From positions 1 through 64,000 of the forward strand of contig NZ_JACOFW010000021.1 of the NCBI RefSeq assembly GCF_014284305.1: a DNA stretch of 64,000 nucleotides. The letters run 5' to 3'. The stretch comes from Affinundibacterium seohonense. Its GTDB lineage: Bacteria > Pseudomonadota > Gammaproteobacteria > Burkholderiales > Burkholderiaceae_D. The position numbers and the translations under genes are program-made. The notes under the pieces were generated by a model, which ran no database searches, was not told where the DNA came from, and worked only from the letters and a program-made list of their open reading frames with translations. Positions 56,330 through 64,000 of the stretch are shown piece by piece (within the stretch, counting starts at the first letter, position 1; every line of letters starts with the position of its first letter).

Positions 56330-57043
56330 ATGCAATCTCTATTTTCCAAAGTCAAACTGCAAGATGTTCATGAAAACGTCTTTCGGAATATCGTCTCCCT
56401 CCAAGTTTCACAAGACCTGTTCGACGACTTAAGTGATAGCCCAGAAGATTGGGCATTGGCGCAAAAAGTCGAGGATGAAGTAAAGCCACCGACATTCGTA
56501 TCCGCCACACCGATCATCCACCGACCATTCGAAGACGCACATTGGTTTAATGCAATCACCTGGCCTTTTCAACATTGGCAGGCAAGTCGTTATTCTGATG
56601 GGCAATTTGGCGTTTGGTACGGTGCCGAATCGATAGCAACCACCGCATATGAAACAGCTTATCACTGGTATTTCGGCTTATTGGCGGACGCGGGTTTTCA
56701 AGAGAAGGATGTGCGAGTGGAACGCAAGGTTTACACCGTCGCTTGCGATGCAGCGCTACTCGATTTACGCCCTTTCCACAAAAGCCAAGCTGGACTGATG
56801 CACAAGACTGACTATAGCTACACCCAAGCGATAGGCACGCGATTACATCGTGAAGGACATCCGGGATTAATCACACACTCAGTGCGCAATCCATCCGGTC
56901 ATTGCTATGTGATCTTGAATCCAAATGTGTTATCTCATCCGCACCACTGCTGTCACTTATCTTATCGCCTTGATGGCGATGTCATTTATGTTGAAAAAAA
57001 GGTGGGGGATAACTGGTTGAAGATTGCGATTTCTGGTTTGTGA
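56330..57043 (+). CDS. RES-domain toxin (NAD+ phosphorylase family)
   Basis: A 237-residue RES protein: the conserved Arg in ASRYSDGQFGVWYGAES, the Glu in TTAYETAYHW and the Ser in THSVRNP give the R-E-S set. RES toxins deplete NAD+ (some by phosphorolysis) and halt growth. It is 54 bp behind its antitoxin, the usual gene order. About 60 residues longer at the N-terminus than the minimal domain. Confidence 0.9.
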   Translation: MQSLFSKVKLQDVHENVFRNIVSLQVSQDLFDDLSDSPEDWALAQKVEDEVKPPTFVSATPIIHRPFEDAHWFNAITWPFQHWQASRYSDGQFGVWYGAESIATTAYETAYHWYFGLLADAGFQEKDVRVERKVYTVACDAALLDLRPFHKSQAGLMHKTDYSYTQAIGTRLHREGHPGLITHSVRNPSGHCYVILNPNVLSHPHHCCHLSYRLDGDVIYVEKKVGDNWLKIAISGL

Positions 57044-57251
57044 CAAATCTTTTATTAGTCAAAGTTAAGTATCAAAAACCAGACCTACCGTGACTCTGTA
57101 AGTGTAAGCAAAACAGAGAGACAGTTTTCCATCCCAACTTCACTGTCGATAAATGCAAAGCGAGGTGATTTGCAACTTCGATCAATATTGAGTTCTTGAT
57201 GGATTCACATTCATTGCACAACAATCAGATTTACGTCCGCCAAAATATCAT

Positions 57252-57383
57252 TTAACAAAACACATAGCGATTCGCCAAATCAACAACGAACTCCGGCTGC
57301 AGATACGCAAAAAAAACCAGCGCAAAAATCGCTGCGATCGCAAACACGATCAGAAATTGACGAGTTGTAGAAGTGAATTTCAT
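57252..57383 (-). CDS. 43-residue single-span membrane protein
   Basis: MKFTSTTRQF, a hydrophobic span (LIVFAIAAIFALVFFAYL), then QPEFVVDLANRYVFC. It begins 10 bp after the stop of the MFS transporter gene on the same strand, so it is probably translated from that mRNA. The upstream ribosome site is weak (TTTAAG). No known family, but QPEFV-type short membrane proteins after MFS genes may be conserved in the order; this is from memory and unverified. Confidence 0.5.
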   Translation of the reverse strand: MKFTSTTRQFLIVFAIAAIFALVFFAYLQPEFVVDLANRYVFC

Positions 57384-57393
57384 CTTAAAGTCA

Positions 57394-58626
57394 TTAGACA
57401 GCAAGCGGCAATTTCGCATCGCGCTGTATCGCTGCTTCATTGATAGGCAAATTAATCAAAGTGGCAAAGATTCCCAAGCCAATCACAATCAACCAGACCG
57501 CATCATAATTCCCATTTTTGGTGTACATATAACCGCCCAACCACGCTCCGATAAAGCTGCCTAACTGGTGTGAGAAGAAAACGAAACCCGATAGCATGGA
57601 CAAATATTTCAAACCAAAAATTCCAGCAATCACACCATTGGTCAGCGGTACCGTGGACAGCCACAAAACACCCATTGCTGCGGCGAACACATACACGCTG
57701 TAGCTACTCAAAGGTGCCAAAACAAATAAAGCGATCACGATGCTACGGCTGAGATAAATGCTGGACAACAGATAACGTTTAGGGAATAAGCCGCCTAATC
57801 TGCCTGCACCATAAGAGCCAAAAATATTAAATAAACCAATCAATGACAAAGCAATGACGGCGACACTAGGATCAACGATACCTTTGTCTTTCAAATACGC
57901 TGGCATATTCATACCGATAAATACCAATTGAAATCCGCACACAAAATAACCCGCTAACAACAGTAAAAATGGTTTGTGGGCAAATGCCTCGCGTACGGCT
58001 TCCATCGTGCTTTGTTGAGGGCCTGTATCAGCCTCACGCGGTGGCTCGCGTAATTTCCATGCCATGGGCAGCATGACAATCAACATCAAAGCTGCCAATA
58101 CATAAAGTGCGTTTTGCCAACCAGCATGTTGGATCAATTGCTGATCGACTGGCATCATGAAAAACTGACCGAACGAACTCGCCGCGGATGACATACCAAA
58201 AGCCCAAGAACGCTTGGCTTCGGGTGCGGTGCGACCGATTAGACCACTGACTGCACCAAAGGTCGTACATGCCAATGCCGCACCGATCAACACACCAGAG
58301 CCGGCGATGAAAGCAAATGGATGCTTGACTAGCGCCATCCAAACCAAGCCTAACGCGAACAAAATCGCACCCAACACAATTACTTTTGCCGTACCCAATT
58401 TGTCTGCGGCCATGCCTGCAAACGGCCCAAATACACCCCACATTAAATTCTGAATCGCAATCGCCATTGAAAAAGTTTCACGAGTCCATTGGTGTTCTAG
58501 TGAAATTGGTTGCAACCAAAATCCAAAGCCGTGACGTACGCCCATTGATAGAGTAAGTACAAAACCTGTCGCTAACAGGACGGTCGTTAAGTCTGGTGCG
58601 AGACGGGGGCGAATTGACGTGGTCAT
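57394..58626 (-). CDS. MFS transporter
   Basis: A 410-residue permease with twelve predicted helices. GVRHGFGFWLQPISLEHQW at helix 1, the loop-2/3 motif (GMAADKLGTAKVIVLG) and a similar loop 8/9 motif (GAGRLGGLFPKRYLL) identify the major facilitator superfamily, nearest in style to oxalate/formate-antiporter-like or monocarboxylate carriers. Substrate not deducible. Followed by a tiny membrane protein gene. Confidence 0.9.
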   Translation of the reverse strand: MTTSIRPRLAPDLTTVLLATGFVLTLSMGVRHGFGFWLQPISLEHQWTRETFSMAIAIQNLMWGVFGPFAGMAADKLGTAKVIVLGAILFALGLVWMALVKHPFAFIAGSGVLIGAALACTTFGAVSGLIGRTAPEAKRSWAFGMSSAASSFGQFFMMPVDQQLIQHAGWQNALYVLAALMLIVMLPMAWKLREPPREADTGPQQSTMEAVREAFAHKPFLLLLAGYFVCGFQLVFIGMNMPAYLKDKGIVDPSVAVIALSLIGLFNIFGSYGAGRLGGLFPKRYLLSSIYLSRSIVIALFVLAPLSSYSVYVFAAAMGVLWLSTVPLTNGVIAGIFGLKYLSMLSGFVFFSHQLGSFIGAWLGGYMYTKNGNYDAVWLIVIGLGIFATLINLPINEAAIQRDAKLPLAV

Positions 58627-58729
58627 CGAATACTTTCATGTCAAAACCAAATCGCAAGATATTGGCTTTGCGTTAAACGGAAACGACGATTATAGTGAAA
58701 AACTCAGTTTCGCTCCCGGCAGCGCCAAT

Positions 58730-59239
58730 TTATGACAAAGATAGCCACAAATTATCCCAATCCTCCCCCTGAAAAGCGCCCTCGCGTTTGAACACTAATT
58801 GATGCTGCTTATTGAGGACAAAGTGAGTTGGCGTAGTGTTGATTATGCCAAAATTGTCTTTATGGGCAGGATCGTTACGCCAGACACTGGGAAACCGTTG
58901 TGATTTGGGATAAGCCAGAGTCGTGACTTCATTATATTCATCGAGCTCTTTTTTATTTTTATCGATATTCACACCGAGCAGGATGAATTTTTTATTGCTG
59001 TTACCGACATAAAACTCGCGCATCAGTTTCAAGTCATTGGTACAAACCGGGCAATCAAAAGTAAAAAAACTGACCAATACTGTCTTACCCGCATAATCTT
59101 TCAATTGGACTTTTTTGCCACTAACGTCCGTACCTAGTAGGTTATAAGACAGAGCTTTACCCTCGTTCGCTGCCAGCACGCTGCCAGATAAAGCCAGACT
59201 AGACACTGCCACTGACTGTAAAAAATCTCTTCTGTTCAT
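58730..59239 (-). CDS. Exported thioredoxin-fold (TlpA/AhpC-like) protein
   Basis: A 169-residue protein with an RR-containing signal (MNRRDFLQSVAVSSLALSGS; Tat-like) and a thioredoxin fold with active site TFDCPVCTN (CPVC). KTVLVSFFTFDCPVC and TPTHFVLNKQHQLVFKREG place it among TlpA/ResA-like reductases. It probably acts in envelope thiol chemistry. Single gene. Confidence 0.82.
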   Translation of the reverse strand: MNRRDFLQSVAVSSLALSGSVLAANEGKALSYNLLGTDVSGKKVQLKDYAGKTVLVSFFTFDCPVCTNDLKLMREFYVGNSNKKFILLGVNIDKNKKELDEYNEVTTLAYPKSQRFPSVWRNDPAHKDNFGIINTTPTHFVLNKQHQLVFKREGAFQGEDWDNLWLSLS

Positions 59240-59284
59240 GATGACCTTCCTTTGTGGGTAAGCACTTCAACAATTAGCGACAAA

Positions 59285-59890
59285 CTACAACTCAGTTTTG
59301 GCAAGCATTAACTTCCTTTGCTGCACTACATAGTCAAGCAGATCCGGAAAAAAGTCTATAAAGCCTTGTTCCAAGACCTCATAACTCGAACATAAATCCA
59401 ACGACGTCTGCTGTAGCAATTCGGCATTACGGGATAAACGACTTGAAACACGATGAATGGCGATTTCGACACCAGAAAAGTCAGCATACGATCCCAACCA
59501 GTCTTGTTCTATCATGCGAGGAACCGCATAGGCTAGGGTCGGCGGAAATTGGTCTCTTCGCTTTGATAAAGATTGATAAAAACCAGCAATAAAGTCGCTT
59601 ACATCCCCATCTGAATAACGAGTCCAATGCTTGATTAACACATGGTCATAAAAAATATCCAACGCGATACCTGCAAACCGGCGCCGCGGCGCAGCGAATA
59701 AACTACGGGCATGTTGAATAATAGGATGCTGATCAGTAAAGCTATCGACTTTACGATGCAATAGAATTTCTTGTGCGATGGGCAAAGCAAACTTTGAAGC
59801 ACCATCCATTTTGACAAAATCGCCGAGCAAAGCACCAAACATGGCATCGTCGCTATGGCTTGCCAAATAGATATGTGCCAGATAATTCAT
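59285..59890 (-). CDS. acpH: Acyl carrier protein phosphodiesterase
   Basis: A 201-residue protein beginning MNYLAHIYLA and containing GALLGDFVKM, LHRKVDSFTDQHP and AGIALDIFYDHVLIKHW, the HD-like metal-binding pattern of AcpH, which removes 4'-phosphopantetheine from ACP. Full length. It lies 62 bp downstream of the cobalamin genes on the same strand but has no functional tie to them. Confidence 0.9.
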   Translation of the reverse strand: MNYLAHIYLASHSDDAMFGALLGDFVKMDGASKFALPIAQEILLHRKVDSFTDQHPIIQHARSLFAAPRRRFAGIALDIFYDHVLIKHWTRYSDGDVSDFIAGFYQSLSKRRDQFPPTLAYAVPRMIEQDWLGSYADFSGVEIAIHRVSSRLSRNAELLQQTSLDLCSSYEVLEQGFIDFFPDLLDYVVQQRKLMLAKTEL

Positions 59891-59952
59891 AAACGCTCAA
59901 ATAAAGTTCGGTCTTGTATTGTAGCGAATTACGCTGTACCCAACTACGCTGC

Positions 59953-60552
59953 TTATTCAAGCATGTAAGTTTCACTACACCCAAACCCAGCAACTGTTGC
60001 TGGCCATTGCGATGCCGAGCTGATCGTCTCATTTCCAGTCTCAAGATAATACCGCAGAGCCCGCATGACACCCGCATGTGTCACGCAAAGAATTTGCTGA
60101 CTGTGCTGAGTCGCTTGCGTATTCACTTCCAATGTAGCCCGCATATCACGATAAAAATCGATCACTCGTGTCAATACCTGCTGACAGCTCTCCATTCCGC
60201 CAAATTGATAGTCGGGGAAATTTTCTATCCAGCTATCATATTCAGCCTTGGGAATGTCATTCCAGGCATGGCCTTCCCAACACCCAAAATTCATTTCTCG
60301 CAAACGCGGATCGGCTATCAAGGGCGTTTGCAAAAAATGCGAATGAATCGCATCAGTCAATTGTCGCGCTCGCTGCAAATCCGAAGTGTAGATCATATCG
60401 GGCGTCACTCCCCGTGCGCTCATGCGGTCCAGTATAGTCTGTGCATCTTGCGCGTTAGCATTGACTTCAGCACTGACATCAAGATGCCCATAACAAACGC
60501 CACTTTCTATCAAAGGTCGCGCATGACGTAGTAAACACAGCGTATGCGCCAT
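59953..60552 (-). CDS. cobC: Alpha-ribazole phosphatase-like histidine phosphatase
   Basis: A 199-residue histidine-phosphatase-fold enzyme: LLRHARPLIESGVCYG (RHA in place of the common RHG), YTSDLQRARQLTD, EMNFGCWEGHAW and CVTHAGVMRAL. Removal of the phosphate from alpha-ribazole phosphate is inferred from its place 3 bp behind cobS. Start at the ATG 60550-60552, overlapping nothing. Confidence 0.88.
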   Translation of the reverse strand: MAHTLCLLRHARPLIESGVCYGHLDVSAEVNANAQDAQTILDRMSARGVTPDMIYTSDLQRARQLTDAIHSHFLQTPLIADPRLREMNFGCWEGHAWNDIPKAEYDSWIENFPDYQFGGMESCQQVLTRVIDFYRDMRATLEVNTQATQHSQQILCVTHAGVMRALRYYLETGNETISSASQWPATVAGFGCSETYMLE

Positions 60553-60555
60553 CAA

Positions 60556-61350
60556 TCAAGCCCACGCTAAAAGTACGCCGAAATAAAATGCCAACTCACT
60601 CACCTGCTGAGTCGCCCCCAAAGCATCGCCCGTAAATCCTTGAATGCGACGTGATAAGAATCGATACATCCAACAAGTAGCAAATAATGCCCCGACAGTT
60701 CCTGTTACCCATAGTCGACTTGGATGCCAGTACACAATCAGCGCGAATGCAGATATGCACCAAAGCGCAGCGACCAATAAGGTTGGATAATCAATCGCAT
60801 CCGCCAGCGGTTTGGATTTTGACTGCGGTGTGTCGCCAACATGCGGTAAATTCCTGATGATCAACAACGGCATCGTGCGCGAAACAACATGCGCCAAAAA
60901 TATCGTCATTAGGCATACTGGTATGTTTAACTGCCCCAACAAACTGAGCAAAGCAAACTTAGTCGATAAGGCTAAAATCAAAGCCACCGCACCGTAAGTA
61001 CCGATGCGCGAATCCTTCATGATTTCTAAAGATTTTTCGCGACTAACGTGACCGCCTAGTCCATCGGCCAAATCGGCCAGACCGTCTTCGTGAAAGGCAC
61101 CGGTCAACATCACACTAAAAACAGTACTCAACACAACGGCAATAAACACCGTTGCGGCCTGTTGCGGCAATAAAGCGTGCACGCCCCAAAAACAACATGC
61201 CGTCAAGCTGCCCACCAGCCAACCTATCCCCGGAAAGTGCCCAGCACTAGCACGCAACATGGTAGGACTATAGCCTACCCACGTCGCTAATTTTCCGGTG
61301 ACGGGAATGCGGGTAAAAAACTGTAGCGCCAATAAGTAATGTCGAATCAT
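60556..61350 (-). CDS. cobS: Adenosylcobinamide-GDP ribazoletransferase (cobalamin synthase)
   Basis: A 264-residue membrane protein with the CobS motifs FFTRIPVTG near the start and GAFHEDGLADLADGLGG, followed by MKDSRIGTYGAVALIL. It joins adenosylcobinamide-GDP to alpha-ribazole in the final steps of B12 synthesis. Sits between cobT (12 bp) and cobC (3 bp). Confidence 0.96.
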   Translation of the reverse strand: MIRHYLLALQFFTRIPVTGKLATWVGYSPTMLRASAGHFPGIGWLVGSLTACCFWGVHALLPQQAATVFIAVVLSTVFSVMLTGAFHEDGLADLADGLGGHVSREKSLEIMKDSRIGTYGAVALILALSTKFALLSLLGQLNIPVCLMTIFLAHVVSRTMPLLIIRNLPHVGDTPQSKSKPLADAIDYPTLLVAALWCISAFALIVYWHPSRLWVTGTVGALFATCWMYRFLSRRIQGFTGDALGATQQVSELAFYFGVLLAWA

Positions 61351-61362
61351 GATTGGGCAATC

Positions 61363-62409
61363 CTATTCATTTCGCGCCACACCAGCACTTTCAAAACTCG
61401 CCATATCACACAAAATGTCACTAGCCGATTGTAATAAAGGCCATGCCAAGGCTGCGCCAGAACCTTCACCTAAGCGCAAGCCTAAATCCAAGAGCGCAGT
61501 CGCTTGCAATGTGTCCAGCATTAAGCGATGTCCACTTTCGGCGGAGCGATGCGCATATATGCAACGTTGCTGCACTTTCGGCGCCAGACGCGTTGCCACC
61601 AACACGGCAGAACTAGCAATAAATCCGTCAACGACGATCACACGATTATCGATCGCGGCCTGCAACACGATGCCGACTAACGTGGCGATTTCAAAGCCAC
61701 CCAGACAAGCTAAGGCTTCTAATGGTGTCGTCGCACTTGCATGGCGTTTTAACACTAAACGCAGTGTCTCTACTTTTCTGGCAATCGCAAAATGATCGAG
61801 TCCCGTACCTGCACCCGTGCAATCAGCAATATCTAGGTCGCCTAAACGTGCCAGCAGCAAAGCCGCTGCGGAGGTATTACCGATACCCATTTCACCTAAT
61901 AAAACCACATTCCCTGGCAAGCTCTTTACAATCTCGCGCCCATGATTCATCGCTTGCTGACATTGTTCCTCGCTCATTGCTGGTTCTTTCAGACTGTCTA
62001 CTGTGCCGTACCCGACCTTGCGGATAATCAAACCTAGACGCGGGGCGAAGTCGTGATTCACACCGCAATCAATGACGTTCAAGGCAATCCCGTGTTGACG
62101 CGCCAACACACTCACTGCTGCGCCACCCGCTAGAAAATTTTCCACCATCTGCCAAGTCACGTCACTAGGAAAAGCCGACACACCATGTTTGACGATGCCA
62201 TGATCACCAGCGCACACTAACATCTGCGCCTGTGTCAAACGTGGTGACTCTGTGCCCAAGATCAATCCTAGTTGTATGGCAAGTTGCTCAATTCGGCCAA
62301 GTGAACCTAGCGGTTTCGTTTTGTTGTTAATTTTATGTTGCAGACGCGCCAGCAATTCTGGATTTTGCAAATCCGCCATCGCAAACCATGCTTCATTTAC
62401 TACGTTCAT
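61363..62409 (-). CDS. cobT: Nicotinate-nucleotide-dimethylbenzimidazole phosphoribosyltransferase
   Basis: A 348-residue enzyme making alpha-ribazole phosphate. KTKPLGSLGRIE, VCAGDHGIVKHGVSAFP and the signature LLGEMGIGNTSAAALL are characteristic, and the catalytic Glu near the C-terminus is in LGEGSGAALAW. Full length. Third visible gene of the cobalamin operon. Confidence 0.97.
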   Translation of the reverse strand: MNVVNEAWFAMADLQNPELLARLQHKINNKTKPLGSLGRIEQLAIQLGLILGTESPRLTQAQMLVCAGDHGIVKHGVSAFPSDVTWQMVENFLAGGAAVSVLARQHGIALNVIDCGVNHDFAPRLGLIIRKVGYGTVDSLKEPAMSEEQCQQAMNHGREIVKSLPGNVVLLGEMGIGNTSAAALLLARLGDLDIADCTGAGTGLDHFAIARKVETLRLVLKRHASATTPLEALACLGGFEIATLVGIVLQAAIDNRVIVVDGFIASSAVLVATRLAPKVQQRCIYAHRSAESGHRLMLDTLQATALLDLGLRLGEGSGAALAWPLLQSASDILCDMASFESAGVARNE

Positions 62410-62440
62410 ACTGAACCTTTACTTAATCAAAAAAGAAAAT

Positions 62441-63529
62441 TTAAAAATGCGGTGAATACTGTTTCACTGCACGATGAAAAGCATCTTGCATAGGTGGAGA
62501 TAACACGCGCATTCGGAAACAGGCATCCAGTCCAAACGAACCGGCATGCCGCAACTTAATACCCTGCGCGCGCATCGCATGTAAAAAATCGGTACGATGT
62601 TCTTGAATTTTTCTGCTTGGTGTGACGCAGAAAAAATTCGTATCACTTGGTTCGATCTGCCACCCCAAATCCGCGCACAAGGCAATTTGCCTTTGCTTCC
62701 ACTCGCGTAAGGTTTCCAGACTTTTCAATAACCAATTCTGTACTGATGGCAAAGTCCATGCGCTTAACATTGTCACCGCATGACTACCCAGCGGCCATGA
62801 GGCTGCCATCTGTTCCAATTCCTGCTGCCAAACTTCTGCTTGTAAAGGTGCGATCACATAAGCACCGCGAATTCCCGTTAATCCCAGTGCCTTATTTGGG
62901 GTAAATAATTGCCAGCAAGCGTCACGTTGCTGTGAACTCAAACTGGCACTACCTGATAAGCGCAATGGCTGATATGCGCAATCGAGTACCAACTGCGCTT
63001 TGTCAGACTTCGCCATAATCATCTGCGCTAAGCCAGCTTGATTTTGTCCCAATGGACTGCCTGGCTCACAAGCCCAGATCAAGTCTGCAGCGCGAAAATC
63101 TTCGACTACATTCAGTCCAGCAGCCCGTCCGGCTAATACATAATCACCATAACTATGGGGCGGTATCCAAACGTTTTTTTGAGACGGCGCTAGTCGCCCT
63201 CGTTGGTCAATCTGCCCCACCAACATGGACATCCGAAAAATGAATTCACTCGCGCTGGCAGCGAACATGAGGCGCTGTGGTGACACCTGATGCCATGCTG
63301 CCAGTGCGTTGCGCAAGCTGTGATAGTCAGGATCAGGATAACTGGCACAATCACTTAAACGAATCTGCGTCAGCACTTCAGGACATGGACCTAGCGCATT
63401 GCTATTGGTCGAAAAATCGTAAGCTGGCTTCCCTAAAGTATCAGTACCACCATGCATGCGCGATGCTGGTCGCTCACTTTTATGCAAGCGCATTGGCGGC
63501 TGTTGTGGCAGGCGTTTTACAGTCAACAT
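62441..63529 (-). CDS. cobD: Threonine-phosphate decarboxylase (cobalamin biosynthesis)
   Basis: A 362-residue fold-type I PLP enzyme resembling histidinol-phosphate aminotransferase: HGGTDTLGKPAYDFSTN, the FAASASEFIFRMS region and the PLP-Lys in LFTPNKALGLTGIRGAYVI. It supplies aminopropanol phosphate for the nucleotide loop (called CobD in Salmonella, CobC in Pseudomonas denitrificans naming). Start MLTVKRLP at 63529. Lies 21 bp behind cbiB. Confidence 0.93.
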   Translation of the reverse strand: MLTVKRLPQQPPMRLHKSERPASRMHGGTDTLGKPAYDFSTNSNALGPCPEVLTQIRLSDCASYPDPDYHSLRNALAAWHQVSPQRLMFAASASEFIFRMSMLVGQIDQRGRLAPSQKNVWIPPHSYGDYVLAGRAAGLNVVEDFRAADLIWACEPGSPLGQNQAGLAQMIMAKSDKAQLVLDCAYQPLRLSGSASLSSQQRDACWQLFTPNKALGLTGIRGAYVIAPLQAEVWQQELEQMAASWPLGSHAVTMLSAWTLPSVQNWLLKSLETLREWKQRQIALCADLGWQIEPSDTNFFCVTPSRKIQEHRTDFLHAMRAQGIKLRHAGSFGLDACFRMRVLSPPMQDAFHRAVKQYSPHF

Positions 63530-63550
63530 AGTTTGATTTCTTCCAAAAAT

Positions 63551-64000
63551 TCAATACCAAGCACTTAGCAGTAACAACACACCGACACAAAGAAACCATA
63601 CGCAAATCGCTCGTTCACACAATTGCACAGCTAGGTCAATGTGCTGGTGATCGACTTCCAAACCCTTGGCATGCAAAACGTAGACGCCAGGTTTTGAGAG
63701 CCGTATATTTAAGAGCAATGCCATCGCCCCCATAGGCCAGCCACCATTTGGTGACGTGGTGACACCCGCTTCTCGCCATAGCTGACAGTTCGGCATTCTG
63801 GCTACGCTCAAGTACATCATGAATGCTGTGAGTCGCGCGCCAGGCCAAGATAAAATATCATCTGCATGCGCCGCCCACTTGCCAGCCCAAGTCCACACCC
63901 GACCACCACGCTCACCGCGATAGCCCCACATCGCATCCGCAGTATTCGCAAATCGATAAAGCAAAACGCCAGGCAAGCCAGCCAAGACAAACCAAAACAA
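63551..64000 (-). CDS. cbiB: Adenosylcobinamide-phosphate synthase, C-terminal part (cut by window edge)
   Basis: The last 149 residues of CbiB (CobD in Pseudomonas naming), entering from the right edge. RFANTADAMWGYRGERGGRV and AHADDILSWPGARLTAFMMY are typical, as is the late membrane segment. It attaches aminopropanol phosphate to cobyrate. The true start is outside the window. First visible gene of cbiB-cobD-cobT-cobS-cobC; any B12 riboswitch would lie upstream, beyond the edge. Confidence 0.93.
   Translation of the reverse strand: MFWFVLAGLPGVLLYRFANTADAMWGYRGERGGRVWTWAGKWAAHADDILSWPGARLTAFMMYLSVARMPNCQLWREAGVTTSPNGGWPMGAMALLLNIRLSKPGVYVLHAKGLEVDHQHIDLAVQLCERAICVWFLCVGVLLLLSAWY

Overview
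The window is a chromosomal segment of a betaproteobacterium, most probably Burkholderiales/Oxalobacteraceae of moderate GC (Undibacterium-like). This rests on gene content and order (hrpA/argA/yggX; holC followed by a DUF2486 gene; folD-prlC next to the pyruvate dehydrogenase operon; a dihydrolipoyl dehydrogenase with N-terminal lipoyl domains) and on protein flavour. Species identity is inference. I saw no rRNA, tRNA or CRISPR array.

Layout. 1-8.4 kb: the tail of an IS110-type transposase, an EEP-family nuclease-like gene, hrpA and argA (divergent, 24 bp apart), yggX, and an HPt-HD-GYP gene broken by an in-frame TGA. 8.4-14 kb: a secreted S10 peptidase, a small unknown gene, and a three-gene operon of two distantly paralogous unknown proteins plus a DyP-type peroxidase. 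14-18.4 kb: a membrane protein/XRE regulator pair preceded by regularly spaced inverted repeats, a truncated TonB receptor, aqpZ, a DUF2249 gene and a GNAT gene.

18.9-21.65 kb is the most notable region: a small chromosomal integron. A full-length IntI-type integrase gene (+) has a sigma70-like promoter and a LexA-type box just before its start. An attI-type core and a candidate cassette promoter read outward on the minus strand into three cassettes of unknown function. The associated recombination sites are one canonical attC, one very long candidate and one with degenerate cores.

21.7-24.6 kb: groES-groEL with a CIRCE operator and two heat-shock-type promoters, then a pair of 136-bp direct repeats belonging to a dispersed REP-like family, one copy of which lies inside hrpA. 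24.6-34 kb: a TetR/MFP/RND efflux operon, a TSUP-family permease, a hybrid-architecture sensor kinase and a DUF4395 protein. 34.3-40.6 kb: the aceE-aceF-lpdA operon with three near-identical lipoyl domains and strong inverted repeats in both intergenic spacers. 41.4-45.9 kb: folD, prlC, a DUF4124-glutaredoxin protein, holC and a DUF2486 gene. 45.9-51.9 kb: an Lrp regulator, cytochrome c, a Trp-rich small protein, LysR, lgt, enoyl-CoA hydratase, a malonyl-CoA synthetase-like ligase and an EVE protein. 51.9-57 kb: an HscC-type Hsp70 with a J-like/Sel1 partner and a RES-Xre toxin-antitoxin pair. 57-64 kb: an MFS transporter with a tiny membrane protein, a thioredoxin-fold protein, acpH, and the late cobalamin genes cbiB(partial)-cobD-cobT-cobS-cobC.

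Most of the window is core metabolism. The accessory signals are the integron, the DyP triad, the XRE pair with its operators, RES-Xre, and the broken or truncated genes.
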